64,000 nt of DNA, from positions 3,978,501-4,042,500 of the forward strand of contig WPIO01000026.1 in NCBI GenBank assembly GCA_009760855.2, read 5' to 3'. Under the pieces are notes generated by a model, which saw only the letters and a program-made list of their open reading frames with translations, did not search any database and was not told the DNA's origin. The stretch is from Cristatella mucedo. Its lineage: Eukaryota > Bryozoa > Phylactolaemata > Cristatellidae. Below, piece by piece: positions 13,251 to 25,249 of the stretch. The number at the start of each line of letters is the position of its first letter. The first letter of the stretch is position 1. A program made the translations under genes and the position numbers.

Positions 13251-14880
13251 ACGCGGTACCCATAGCTGTACGTAAGCATTGCCGTCGGCTGGTAAGTAGT
13301 GAGGGCTTCGGCTTGTTTGCGCTCGTTTGAACTGTAACAGTTTCGAAGCGGGAGGTAAATTAGGCTCATATTTACCAAGGATTTGGATTGTGTAAACGTG
13401 GCACCGTTTGTTAAAAGCGCGTAATCAAAGGATTTGTGGCAATCAATTCAAAATGCCATGCGAGTCGGTACACCTTCAGACCGCTTGCGATTGCCAGAGG
13501 CTGTTATTTAACACACTAACCCGAGACCTCGGCATGCTCCCCTAAAGGCTCTGCGTGCACAAAAGAAAATGAATAGACTAGTCTTCACTAAAATGTTGAA
13601 AAACCGCATTGAGTACCGAGGAGACGTCTGATTGGAATTCTCAGATCTAACAAGATTCTAAGGATAAATCTGCATAAACAATGGGTTGCTTTTGAATGCT
13701 AGGTCTTCCTATTTTACAGGGATTTGCCTTCGCCCAGTTCTGTGTTTCACGATTTAAAACTTCAGAAAACCGGACACGTTTGTTGTGAAAACCTACTTCA
13801 ATTATTATTTTCCTGCAAAAATTAGAACGCAAATTCTCTTGAATAATCTCTGTTAACGGAAAATTAAAAACTTAATTTTTACCAATACCGAAAAGACTTT
13901 GGCTGATTGCCCACATCGTGACTGAGGGGGTGGGAACAAACCGTCTACCATTTTCTTACTGGAATTTCATAGAATGTGCTGCTAGCCAATTTTACCAGTG
14001 GCCTGTATTGAAATCACCCCACCAGTGAGCCCGTTACATTGAATGCTTTTGTTTTTAAAGGTGCGGCGTTCTAGTGAATTATTAAGCTTTTGAATCCGCT
14101 GTTTAAAGCTCTATGATTACGGCAACTGCACATCTGGGATGGACAAGAAAATTTATTCAAAATATGAACACTTTTAATTTTGGTAACTGCCTAATTGTTT
14201 TTGAAAGTCAATTAATCTGCGACTTAGTTTCCAGAATCCTGCACTTCTCAGGAAGGATCTCTTACGAAGAGGAGGCAATGTCCCAAAATTGGTTGTAGTG
14301 GAGCAAAGAAAGATCCCAATAAAGTGAAGTCGCCAAGCATTATCTGGGACGGACTCAAGTTTCTCGGAGGCAGTAAGGGTAGCTATAATCAGCAATAATG
14401 AAGCATTGTCGGCAGACCATGGTAGGGGATCAGAGATTCGGCAGTTAATTTCTTGCGGAATGCAGGTAATGGCTGCGATTTGGAACGTTGTCTTTTTGAA
14501 GGAGCAGAAGCTAATTGCTTCTACGTACTGGAATACATACCTAATATCCGGTCACCGGTTTGGCCCGACCTGCGTTTGAACTCTCTTAGGCTTTGGGGAG
14601 TGAGCTTACATTAGGCTGCCATTTTACAGCTTAAACAGCAGCAGTTGCTGTGCTGCAATATATCGCGATATTCATGCAGGAGCAAACGATTGAAATGTCT
14701 CCGTGGCTGTGACGACATAATCTCCGGTAGGTGGCAATTCTAGAACCGCTCATGATAGCGAGGTCTTCCAGCCACAGCTCTCGCAGTTTACTATGAGATC
14801 AGGGCTCGGGGTGCTATGTCCACTCTTGTTACTTTGCCGCATGTACCGCATCTTTACCAGAGCGCCAAACTTACGTAGAA
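13251..14880. other. Unannotated host DNA upstream of the P2X gene
   Basis: No gene or repeat family that I can support. AT content is ordinary until about 14,880, where GC content and CpG frequency rise sharply. Confidence 0.4.
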
Positions 14881-16860
14881 CGGCCCCGCCCTCAGCGAGC
14901 CGACGAATCGCGAACGAAGGCGTGGCTGCCGGGTAGGCCGCCAGGCACGCTTTAGCGCGAGCGCGCCGCTAGTTTGACCGCGCTGAGCGGCGCGTTCGTC
15001 CGCGCTTCGACCGTTGGTGCTGGCGCCTCGCCGCGCTATGGGGCTTTCGCAGCTGATTCGCGCCGAGGCGGTCGGATTCTTCGACTACGATACGCCCAAG
15101 TTCGTCCACGTCCGATCGCACTGGATCGGCGCCCTGAATCGGCTGATGCAGCTGCTCGTCGTCTGCTACGTGATCGGCTACGATCTCATACTGGAAAAGG
15201 GCTACCAGCACATGGACGCGGGCCTGAGCGGCGTGACGACGAAGGTGAAAGGACTCGTGCACACCGACGCCGCGACGGCGCCGCCCGGTCTGGGCGGCCT
15301 GCCGTTCGACGCGGCCGACTACACCGTGCCGCCGCAGATGAACGGCGCCTTCTTTGTCACGACCAACATGATCGTGACGAGGTCGCAGCAGCGCGGCAAG
15401 TGCGGCGAATTCGCGAAGCTCGAGGGGGCCGAGTGCGCGTCCGACGGCGACTGCCCGCTAGGCGGCGTCGCGCCGGCGGGCAACGGCGTCGGCACGGGCG
15501 TTTGCCTGAGGTCCAACGGCACTGGCGGCGGCGGCGGCGGCGCCGCGGCAGCGTCGTCGTCGGACGGCGTGTGCGAGGTGAATGCCTGGTGTCCGGTCGA
15601 GAATGACACGCTGCCGCCGCAGGGTGCCGCCCTGCTGAGCGGCTCGCGCGACTTCACCGTGCTCATCAAGAATTTCGTCTACTTTCCCTACTACAAGAAG
15701 CACCGCAGCAACATACCGCAAGACGCTGGCGCCACCTATCTCAGAACGTGCCGCTACCACGCCGACGCGGATCCGCGCTGTCCCACGTTCCGGCTGGGCG
15801 ACATTGTCGGCAGCATCGATGGAGAGGACTACGACCGGCTGGCGCTCACCGGCGGCGTCGTCTCGGTACGCATCAGCTGGGACTGCAACCTGGACTACGA
15901 CATCGCGCTCTGCCTGCCCGCGTATTCGTTCGCGCGCCTGGACGACGGCGACGCCGTCGCGGACGCAGGGCCAGCGGCGCAGGGCCACAACTTTCGCTAC
16001 GCTCACAGGTACGTGGAGAACGGCACGGAGAAGCGGACGCTTGTGAAAGCGTACGGCATCCTATTCCTCGTGTCGGTGACGTCACGAGCCCGCGCCTTCC
16101 ACGCGGTGCCGCTGCTGATGAGGATCGGCAGCGGCCTGGGCCTGCTCGGTCTGTCCGCCATCACGTGCGACTTCCTCGTTCTCTACGTCACCCGGCGGCG
16201 CCAGGCGATAAAGCTCTTGAAGTTCGAGAGCCTCGAAAATGTGGCCCGCGACGGCACGAACGCGAGGGGGCGCTGCTGTCCGACAGGCGGCCAGGACAAC
16301 CGGACGAGTAGCGACGGACGGAGCGCCGCCGCCGCCGCCGCTGACGACGACTGTCGCGATCGCTTTCGCTCGCTCGTAAGAGACGCCGCGTCCGAAGCAG
16401 ACGTCGTAACCCCAGACCTGCGGGGTGGAGGGGAGGGGAGGGGGCGCCCGCGCGAGCTCCCGAGTAGGGAGCGGTCGGCGCTCCGTGCCGAGGGCGAGCG
16501 GGCCGGGGGAGGGGGAGCTAGGGGCCTCAGCTCTTAAAATAGAAAGTCGGCGGCTCAGAGGACCACTCGGAGGACCGTCGAGCGGGCTCGGACGCGCCAG
16601 CGTCTCTGCGGCCGAGTCGAGCGGCCGACGGCAGAGCGGCGTGCGGCCTAACGCCAGCCGGCCGTTTGGCGGAGACCGCCATCGTTCGGCGGCGTGAGCG
16701 CCAAAATGCTCCACCGGGGCATGCCGCCCCACTCCCGGAGCGCAGCAGGCGGCGAGCGGGCGGCGCGCTCAGGGAGCTGGGGAATGCCCTGCGGACTTTA
16801 CGGCGAGCCTCGACCGCAGGACAAACAGATACGGAAACGGAAACGTAACCGGAGCTCGCA
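14880..16860. promoter_or_regulatory. CpG-rich GC island over the P2X gene
   Basis: Base composition rises abruptly to very GC-rich with many CpG from about 14,880 to 16,860, covering the P2X reading frame and about 160 bp upstream. The upstream part (14,880-15,037) is a plausible promoter. I see no clear TATA box. The part after the gene (16,538-16,860) holds no recognisable gene. Confidence 0.55.
15038..16537 (+). CDS. P2X: P2X purinoceptor (ATP-gated cation channel), single exon
   Basis: Trimeric plasma-membrane channel opened by extracellular ATP. From the ATG at 15,038 the frame gives 499 residues. The N-terminal kinase-site motif YDTPK is at 17-21, TM1 at about 30-51, then KGYQ. The ATP-site lysine pair lies in TKVKG (69-71). 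A cysteine-rich head follows (GKC..., CEVNAWCPVE) with an inserted Gly/Ala-rich loop. Later blocks are DFTVLIKNFVYFP, CPTFRLGDIVGSI, a WDCNLD block, NFRYAHRY and the ATP-site block RTLVKAYGI. TM2 is at about 363-386, starting at IGSGLGLLGLSAI. All family landmarks are present and in order. I chose this start because it gives the standard distance to YDTPK; an upstream in-frame start at 15,014 adds eight residues. The C-terminal tail of about 110 residues is low-complexity and may not be genuine coding sequence. Family members usually have many introns, and none is seen here. Confidence 0.95.
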   Translation: MGLSQLIRAEAVGFFDYDTPKFVHVRSHWIGALNRLMQLLVVCYVIGYDLILEKGYQHMDAGLSGVTTKVKGLVHTDAATAPPGLGGLPFDAADYTVPPQMNGAFFVTTNMIVTRSQQRGKCGEFAKLEGAECASDGDCPLGGVAPAGNGVGTGVCLRSNGTGGGGGGAAAASSSDGVCEVNAWCPVENDTLPPQGAALLSGSRDFTVLIKNFVYFPYYKKHRSNIPQDAGATYLRTCRYHADADPRCPTFRLGDIVGSIDGEDYDRLALTGGVVSVRISWDCNLDYDIALCLPAYSFARLDDGDAVADAGPAAQGHNFRYAHRYVENGTEKRTLVKAYGILFLVSVTSRARAFHAVPLLMRIGSGLGLLGLSAITCDFLVLYVTRRRQAIKLLKFESLENVARDGTNARGRCCPTGGQDNRTSSDGRSAAAAAADDDCRDRFRSLVRDAASEADVVTPDLRGGGEGRGRPRELPSRERSALRAEGERAGGGGARGLSS

Positions 16861-16944
16861 ACACTGACAAACTGGTCTGTACGATGCTTTGCAGCAGCGA
16901 AACTAATCGACGAGCAAGGCTCGATATATATACATATATATTGT

Positions 16945-18150
16945 AATGTATATCCTTCAGTAACTCCGCAAAGTCATAAAGACCATGTGGGTGTTACGCA
17001 GGAGAGTTTTGTTTAGCGCACTCACAGCCTAAGCGGCTTTCGGTACGCATTCGCTAGCCAACAGACTTCGTCTCATGCAACAAAGAGAAAGTGGGAAGCA
17101 TAGCAGAGTCAGGAGAGCAGTTGAGGTAGTGAGTACCATAGAAGTAGCAGTTCAGGACCGCCGAAAAAGATGTGCCATAGTCGGCAGTTGGAGAGTAGAT
17201 GTCGTTGCGTAAGAATTGTGGAAGCGAGTTCCACAGCCTAGGACCTGCAGAGCTAAAGCTTCTGTCGCCAACTGTCTTTAAACGGAGGAATGGGACAGCT
17301 AATTTATTGTCCACACAGGACCTGAGGGCGCGAACAGGCTGAAACTGATGCAGCAGTTCAGCTAGGTACGAAGGAGCCCAGCCTTTGCGGGCCTTGTGGG
17401 TCAGCGTAAGAACTTTGCTCTGTATCCTTTGCTCAACCGGAAACCATCCTAGCTCTTTCAGCAGAGGTGACACGTGCTCAAACCGCTGGGACTTGAAGAC
17501 CAGCCTTGCAGCCATATTCATAGTCAGCTGTAGTGGCATAATAGCTTTCTTTGGTAGCCCAGCCAAAAGGGAATTAGAATAATCAAGCCGAGACAGAACT
17601 AAAGACCTAGTTACATTTTTTACAAACCACCGTGGGAGACAGCTTCTAATTTTGGATAGGGATCGGATGTGATGGCTAGCTGTAGAGGCAGTCTTCTAAA
17701 TGAAGCTTTTGAAATTGAGGCAGCTGTCGAACACGACACCTAGATTACGAGCACGTGGTGAAGGTCGCACAATAGCATCACCTATTAGAAGAGCAAAGCC
17801 TTTTAATCCAGCCACACGCTTAGGGTGAACTATGAGAAGCAGTTCGGTTTTATCGTCATTTAATTTCAGGAAGTTTTCTGACATCCAGGATCGAATATCG
17901 GCAAGGCAAGCATTCAGTTTCTCAGTTGCTGCAGCAGATTCCGATGGTTTGAATGACAAATACAACAGAGTATCGTCAGAATAGAAGTGATATCCTATTC
18001 CATGGGCCTTAATCACTTTTCCCAGAGGTTGTATATAAATGGAGAACAGCAAGGGACCAAGTACAGACCCTTGAGGGACCCCACAGGTGACCCTTCTCAT
18101 GTCTGAGACCTGACCCCCACACGACACGGATTGAACACGATCAGACAAGT
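16945..18150 (-). mobile_element. Family B LINE, 5'-truncated copy
   Basis: RT palm and thumb at 17,696-18,148, with GVPQGSVLGPLLFSIY and the catalytic motif as YSDDT in place of YADDT. The C-terminal region at 17,054-17,566 has GLPKKAIMPLQLTMNMAARL. The 3' end carries the conserved GTAACTCC motif (about 16,955). It ends abruptly at the CA microsatellite, so the 5' part is lost. It is very close in sequence to the inverted copy at 18.9-21.3 kb. Confidence 0.9.
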
Positions 18151-18161
18151 ATATTCGTGTT

Positions 18162-18363
<202 letters not shown>

Positions 18364-18654
18364 AAAAAGAGAGAGGAGATAAAGGGAGCAAACAGCTACT
18401 TGGCGAAATGCAGCAGGAAAGATGTAGCATCAAGGTTCCGAAGACGGTGTGTGCTCGAAGTAATTGCCAAAGCGACTTCTTTACTGGCTTCACCGTAATT
18501 GCGGAGGGTGGTTTCGTCGACTCTTAGTTGCTTGGACTTTTTGTATTGTAGGATATCCTCTGTCTGTACATGCAAATGCATACCTGCATGCACCGGCGGC
18601 GCATAGAAGGGAGAAGTTGCGATGCACCGAATTCAATTTTTAAATTCAAGACAT

Positions 18655-18835
18655 AATAATAATGAGAATAATACTTTTGCTTCACACAGAGCCGAGTCTC
18701 TTTCAAAGCACTTTACAGACGCTGTATAGAAAGTATTGCCAAATGATTGTTGGTAGCATCCACGAGTAGCAGGCATAGTTTGGTGGCTTTAGCAAGTACA
18801 ATAATTTTGAAAGGTCGATAAATGCTCGTGGTGCT
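18655..18835 (-). mobile_element. LINE 3' fragment related to family A
   Basis: Starts at TAATAATAATGAG and continues with AAAGCACTTTACAGACGCTGTATAGAAA, a pattern shared with 4,060-4,120. This is a short, diverged 3' end. Confidence 0.5.
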
Positions 18836-18924
18836 ATTCGCAGAGATCGTGTTAAACTTGTGGGCCCTGCGCATAGCATTTTTGGACCACTGTTCGGGCT
18901 ACAGCATTTCGCCAGGTAACAAGC

Positions 18925-21305
18925 TGGTACAGCAGACTGTTCCTGCTTCCTCGTACGTACAGGGCAATGTCGAATTTGCCAAACGACGTAACTTACAAAG
19001 CATTGACATGGACAAGTTTTTGAAATCTGTTTGTGATGCAGGCCTTCTTGATCTGCATTCAGACTCGACCGGCAGCCTCGATACCCTCACTGATGCGATG
19101 AACATGACAATCAGGAGTGCTCTTGACAAGCATGCTCCCGTTCGCTCTATCCGTGTTCAAAGTCGTCGAGATTGCTTTCAATTTACAAAAAAACTCCTTA
19201 AGATGCGCCGTGTTAAGCACAGGCTGGAACGTCGTTTCAAGAAATCGGGGTCTGAGGCAGACCTAGTCAATTTTAAAGACTTCCTTCGAGTTTACACCCG
19301 AAAGCTTAAAAAAGCCAGGGCTTCTTTTTTCATTAGAAGACTGAATTCCTGCCAGTCGGACACTAAGCAGATTTATAAGACAGTAAACCATTTACTGGAA
19401 AATGCTGTCAGGTCTGACTCCCCAGATAGTAAAGGTTCAGCCGAAAAGTTTTCAGCCTTCTTTACTGAAAAAATTGTGCACATTCATGCCTCCATTAAGC
19501 CCCCTCCGACCAAAGCAATCGCCGTTCCTCAACCTGTGACCTTTCTTAAAAGGTTCTCTGATGTTTCTGCTTTGATGTGGCTGCCTTAATAAGGTGTAGC
19601 AAAAAGAGCTCGTCTCCTGAAGACCCTATACCTTCATCTTTGTGGTCTTCACATGCAGACCAACTTAGCCCTGCCATAACCAAGATTTTTAATGCTTCTT
19701 TGGGAAGAGGGGTCGTCCCCATGTCCTTCAAATCGGCAATCGTTAGACTTATTCTTAAAAAGCCTATTAGACACAGAGGTCCTTCCAAATTATCGCCCAG
19801 TTTACCTTCTTCCTTCCCTGTCAAAGATTCTTGAAAACATTGTTGCTAAGCAGCTGGTTGAACACATTGAAAAGAATGAAATGTCAGAAACATTTCAATC
19901 AGGGTTCAATAGGCAGCACTCTACTGAAACTGCTCTCCTCCGTGTTAACAATGAAATTCTACGTGGCAACGACGCCGGGAGCGTCACCGCCCTAGCTTTG
20001 CTAGATCTGTCTGCTGCCTTCGACACCATTGATCACGAAGTTCTGCTTGAACGATTGAGAACAACGATCGGTTTGGCCGACAAAGCATTGGCGTGGTTTA
20101 AATCATACTTATCTGATCGTATTCAATCCGTGTCGTGTGGGGGTCAGGTCTCAGACACGAGAAGGGTCACCTGTGGAGTCCCTCAACGGTCTGTAATCGG
20201 TCCCTTGCTGTTCTCCATTTATACACAACCTCTGGGAAAAGTGATTAAGGCACATGGAATAGGATATCACTTATATGCTGACGATACTCAGTTGTATTTG
20301 TCATTCAAACCATCGGAATCTGCTGCAGCAACTGAGAAACTGAATGCTTGCCTTGCCGATATTCGACCTTGGATGCTGGAAAACTTCCTGAAATTAAATG
20401 ATGATTAAACCGAACTGCTGCTCATAGGACACCCTAAGCATGTGGCTGAATTAAAAGGCTTTGCTGTTCTAATAGGTGATGCTATTGTACGACCATCTCC
20501 ACGTGCTCGAAATTTAGGTATCGTGTTCGACAGCTGCCTCAATTTCAAAAGCTTCATTTAGAAGACTGCCTATACAACTAGCCATCACATCCGATCCCTA
20601 TCCAAGATTAGAAGCTGTCTCCCACAGTGGCTTTTAAAAATGTAACTAGGTCTTTAGTTCTGTCTCGGCTTGGTCATTGTAAATCCCTTTTAGCTGGGCT
20701 GCCAAAGAAAGCTATTATGCCACTGCAGCTGACTATGAATATGGCTGCGAGGCTAGTCTTCAAGTCCCAGTGGTTTGAGCACGTGTCTCCTTTGCTGAAA
20801 GAGCTAGGATGGTTTCCGGTTGAGCAAAGGATACAGAGCAAAGTTCTTACGCTGACCCAAAAGGCCCGCAACGGCTGGGCTCCTTCGTACCTAGCTGGAC
20901 TGCTGCATCAGTTTCAGCTGTTTGCGTCCTCAGGTCCTGTGTGGACAATAAATTTGCTGTTCCATTCCTCCACTTATAGACCGTTGGGGACAGAAGCTTT
21001 AGCTCTGCAGGTCCTTGACTGTGGAACTCGCTTCCATAATTCTTACGCAACGACAATTACTCTCCTACTGCCGACTATGGCACATTCTTTTCAGCGGTCC
21101 TGAACTGCTACTTCTATGGTACTCACTACCTCAACTGCTCTCCTGACTCTGCTATGCTTCCCACTTTCTCTTTGTTGCATGAGACGAAGTCTGTTGGCTA
21201 GCGAATGCGTACCGAAAGCCGCTTAGGCTGTGAGTGCGCTATACAAAACTCTGCTGCGTAACACCCACACGGTCTTTATGACTTTGTGGAGTTACTGACG
21301 GAGAT
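18925..21305 (+). mobile_element. Family B LINE, longest copy in the window
   Basis: Plus-strand CR1/L2-group LINE lacking only the 5' endonuclease region. The endonuclease-RT linker is at 18,925-19,589. The RT fingers and palm are at about 19,692-20,408 (FQSGFNRQHSTETALLRV, LLDLSAAFDTIDHEV and the catalytic YADDTQLYL). The RT thumb and C-terminus run to about 21,100. The 3' UTR ends in GGAGTTACTGACGGAGATAC (about 21,300). It has a frame change near 19,580-19,700, an in-frame TAA at about 20,406 and others after it. It is inactive as it stands. Confidence 0.9.
19692..20408 (+). pseudogene. Reverse transcriptase palm segment of the family B LINE
   Basis: Open for 238 residues. It holds the RT core: the LLDLSAAFDTIDH block (catalytic Asp), GVPQRSVIGPLLFSIY and YADDT (catalytic Asp pair). 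The second block has GVPQR where GVPQG is usual, a change of a conserved Gly. A TAA cuts the frame inside the conserved LNDD.TELL block. This enzyme would act at chromosomal nicks, copying LINE RNA by target-primed reverse transcription. Confidence 0.85.
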
Positions 21306-22930
21306 ACGGAGATACAGCAGACCTTGGGGTCACGTTAGAATCAAGCGAGTGGCCAAAAGTCCAGGGCCAGCTCGAATCGAGCCGCGGCACCTAGGCGTCA
21401 AGAGGAGCATCGCCAATCGCTGTGCCGCAGAGGCAAACGGCAGGTGACAAGACGCGCTTGGCTGTCTCTTCACGACAACCTTTGCTGATAAGCCACATCT
21501 TTGCAACAGTCTCACTCTATAAATGCTAGCTAGATAACAAAAATACAGCCGCTACACCAAGCGTATCAAGAGGGCGCTGCTGACAGACAGGGTGATAGCG
21601 TCGTCGCATTGACTGCTCAGGTGCAAGCGAGCTAGCTATCGCACCGCCACTCTCTCGGTCCCAAGCGGTCGTGCGACAGAGCGCTGCGGCGGAGCGATCG
21701 GCGGCTCTGCGGAAGCAGAAGCAGCCCGAAGCCTCCGCTCCCCGGCGCCGCCGCCGCCGCCGATGTCGCTTCCACGCGGAGAGCGAACCCCTGAAGACTG
21801 TGCATATAAGCGTAATCTAATCTAATATAACATAATACATAACATAATATTATATAACACATAATATGATATTATATAAGCGTATGGGCGCGAAAAGGCG
21901 CTGAGCCGCAACGACTCGCCTACCGGCAGACAGACTGTCGCAGCTGGCTGACTGACTTTCCCGCTCGGGCTCTCTCACTTACTTTCTTTTTTCCTATCCA
22001 TTGCAGTGAGAGAGGCTCTCCGCTGCATTTACATGCGCAGTTAAATAACGCGCCGAGCAAAAAGCACGCTCGTTACTATTTCATTATTCTATGCGCTATC
22101 GAAAGCTCAGCTTGACATGCGAGACTCTATGTTGCAGCTGCGTGTGCAAATTTGTAAATCGCTTCCCTGGTATTTTAGACGTGACGCTCGTCGCAGCTGT
22201 ACCGTCTTGGTAATTCTAGAAATATTCTGAAGGCGCCACCAAGCGTGACATCACCAACGTGCTCTAACGGGACTCGATCGCCAACTCACGTGCTCGTAAT
22301 CATAATACGTAATAATACTAAATACTAAATACTAAATACTAAATATAATCATACTATGTAATCACTTAAAAGTCGATGTAGTATCCTCGTAATGCTGCTT
22401 CCCTATACGGCGGATACTGGGTCCTCGTCTCGCAATGCTGGCTTTTCAGCGAAACGTCTCTTTGCATTTACGTGATTGAGGTCGCTGCTCAAGCCGGGTT
22501 GACACGGTTGGCTTCTACTCGGTTGTGTGCTCCTTTCTTGCTACCGTCTTCTTCGCAAGCGTCGCCAAGACTGAAGGTGAAGGTCCGAGGCTGGAAGGAC
22601 GGAGGAACGAGTAAGCTAAATACGGTTCTGCAGCGTAGGCGAGTCCGTTCGACAACGACGGCGGAAGGTTGCAGGTGTCCAGTCGCGACCATCGAGTGCA
22701 CGAGCTCTCTTAGGGCACGAGGAGCAGCACCGAGCAGCCGACCGGCACGTCGGGTCGAGCATCGGGCCGAGCCACGCCCGCCGGCCACTGGCTGCTGAGT
22801 GCCCGCGCTCAACTCCGACCTCTCCCAAAGCCCAGAGAAAAACACCTCCAGCCGACTCAAAATCTAGAGCACAACAGGAAATGCCTCTTGCACGTCTTAG
22901 GCTTTTACGCCGCTTAACCAGTGGCCGAGC
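21306..22930. other. Unannotated host DNA with AT-rich simple sequence
   Basis: No gene supported. Contains an AT-rich run of TAATATAACATAATA type at about 21,815-21,880 and a seven-base tandem (CTAAATA, about four units) at 22,316-22,345. The frames at 22,472-22,933 are GC-rich, overlap on both strands and show no domain. Confidence 0.45.
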
Positions 22931-22935
22931 CATGG

Positions 22936-22977
22936 GGTGACGGGGGGGGGGCAGCGCCCCCTCCCCCCCCCGTCACC
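22936..22977. repeat. G-run/C-run perfect hairpin
   Basis: GGTGACG followed by a run of about ten G, a GCAGCGCCCCCT centre, then a C run and CGTCACC. The arms pair completely. It could be the end or core of a foldback element, or a site of structure-prone DNA. Confidence 0.8.
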
Positions 22978-22979
22978 AA

Positions 22980-24490
22980 AGGATCCACTCTCGCTGATAG
23001 CTGCGATCGTGGTCATTCTACTTCAGTTAGTTTTTTACTAGAATACCTAAAGATTTGGGGGGATGCGAATCTAACCACGAAGATACGCTGGGACTCATTA
23101 GTGATATCATTGCGAGTGATTTTGATCCGACATCGAGACCTATTTAGGTCATAAAATAGCCTAAAGCTAAAGCGACCATACAGACAGAAGACACGAACTG
23201 ACGAGTAGGCCGACTAATACGCTACGCCAATCAGGATGTAAGACTGGTATGCAAGCGCAAGAATGCCATCAGCCGATGGTTTCAAGCAAATTAAAGAGAC
23301 AGATAAGTCTAAGAAATGGCCACCAATAGTTGGATCCGAGAGAATAATGACTGCACAAGTTTGGTAGGGCAGCGTAAGTAGCTCAAGCTAGAGATTAACT
23401 TTCAAGAGAAGCGAATGATCGAACCTGCGTCATCAAAAAGTTAAGTCTAACTTACACTGCGTGGTTGTGTTCTTGTAGCTACTCTGCTAGCAGCGTGTAC
23501 CTTGTTGGGCTGTGGTCGCTCGCCTTCAGGACGCGGAACATCTCTAGCGATTGTATGCAATACCATAAGGTCCGCTTTACCACGACTGCGGGGATTCTTT
23601 TAGTTTCAACCGACAGGACCACTTTTCGCTGCAGGATGAATTCGCTCCCCTCACACGCTAGCTCTACTAAGTGGCCCACGACAAGCTGTCGGTTTCGGTT
23701 CCCAGTTATGGCTGGATGCAATGTAGCCTCACACCAGTCCTGAATTGCACAGTATGCCGGCAAAGGACTTGGGAGAGGGGGCGGTAGCCGCTTTTGCGGT
23801 TAAAAGTCTAGTCGGGCCGCGAGGCGCCACCTAGTACCGTCCACCGTCACCGAGCTAACACGTCTGGGCAAAGTGTAGAAATAGGCCAACGCATTAGGTT
23901 GTCTCGGTCCGGGACTCGGCGGGGAGCTCGCAGCAGCGGTCACAGAGCGAGAGCAGCATTAGCTACCACCAGTTTCATTCCCGGCGATGCAGGCGATCCT
24001 TTTTACACAGCAGCCTCCCTCTGGAAATAAATTCAGACTCGTCACTGAAGAACGTCGGGATGCTTCCTGTTTCTGCCTTCGTGCTGGCAGAGCGTGTAAG
24101 TCCGGTCGAGCCGAGGCCGGCTACGAGGTGTGAACTACCTCAACGATGCCAAGCTTTAGCTTATTACAGTCATCCGAGGATACTCTAAAGCACATAGTAC
24201 CGCATTGCTTTGTCCACTTCTTTTAACAAATTATACTCTCACTCTCACCGTTGTAGTCGCCAAGCGCAGTCTAGACTCTCACTTCTATGCGTATGGCACA
24301 CGGTGGTGCCGGTTTTTGATTGCTTCCTGCCTTCTAGCGAGTCAAACTCACCAACTCCCATGATGCATACATTTCGCGCAGTTGAACTAGGATGTCAACA
24401 GAATTTCCCAAATCGAACGGTGATACAACTCATTCGCTAGTAGAGAGAAAACTCATTGCTGCTCAGAAAATGGAAAACCAATCCCTCGAA
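22980..24490. other. Unannotated host DNA
   Basis: No gene or repeat family that I can support in about 1.5 kb. Confidence 0.4.
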
Positions 24491-24494
24491 ATGG

Positions 24495-24640
24495 GCAAAT
24501 TTACAGTAATTAATTAAATTAATTAATTATTACTATCACTATTATTACTATTAATGATATTATTATTATTAATATTATTAATTAATTAGTTTATAATAAT
24601 TAAAATTTACTGTAATCCAGCAAATTTACAGTAGCCTCAG
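24495..24640. repeat. Small AT-rich foldback element
   Basis: AAATTTACAGTAATTAATTA at the left and TAATTAAAATTTACTGTAAT at the right are inverted copies around an AT-rich centre. A further AAATTTACAGTA follows at about 24,622. This fits a miniature foldback repeat; no transposase. Confidence 0.5.
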
Positions 24641-25249
24641 CCCGAAATCTGGGTCGTCGTCGAGCTCCCATTCGCTCGCTCGCTCGCCCTCACGCGGCTG
24701 GTAAGAGCTCCGGCGCACGTAGTACATGAGCGGCACGACTGCGAACGGCATGAAAGCCGCGAGAAGCAGCTGCAAATAGCAGGCGATTCGCCGGCGGCGT
24801 CAGGCGCCGGAAAAGAAAACCGGAGAGATAAAAGATGGCGGCATGCACCTGAAAAGGCTCTACTGGCTCTTGCATTTTGTGCAGCGCTGCGGGGGTTCTT
24901 CTTAGCACCAGGTCTGCCAGAGACGACTGTAACGGGTACTGACAGATCAGCACGCTACCAACGCTTTGTCTCGGGAGAGGCTCTCTGCTGTCATCGTCGG
25001 AATTGATTCGATGCTAAGCCGGCAGATGGCGACGCAGAGAGGTGGCGGTATCGACGCCGCGAGTGCGTTGGTCGCGCTTTCCGCTTGGACGTTTACACGA
25101 CCGTGTTGCCCTTCCAGATGCGGCTGAGCTTGAGGGCGCTATGCAATTGCATTATTATTATTTTTTATTATACATTCGATGTCACATATCATTACAATAC
25201 ATTTGATATGCACGCAATACACGTGTCTTGTTCTAAAGTTATCCTTCAC
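24641..25249. other. Unannotated host DNA
   Basis: Nothing recognised except a short (TTA)n near 25,150. Confidence 0.35.

Noticed and set aside
15319-16732. Several long overlapping frames on both strands over the P2X gene
   Set aside because: Shadow frames caused by high GC content. Only the frame with all P2X landmarks in order is supported.
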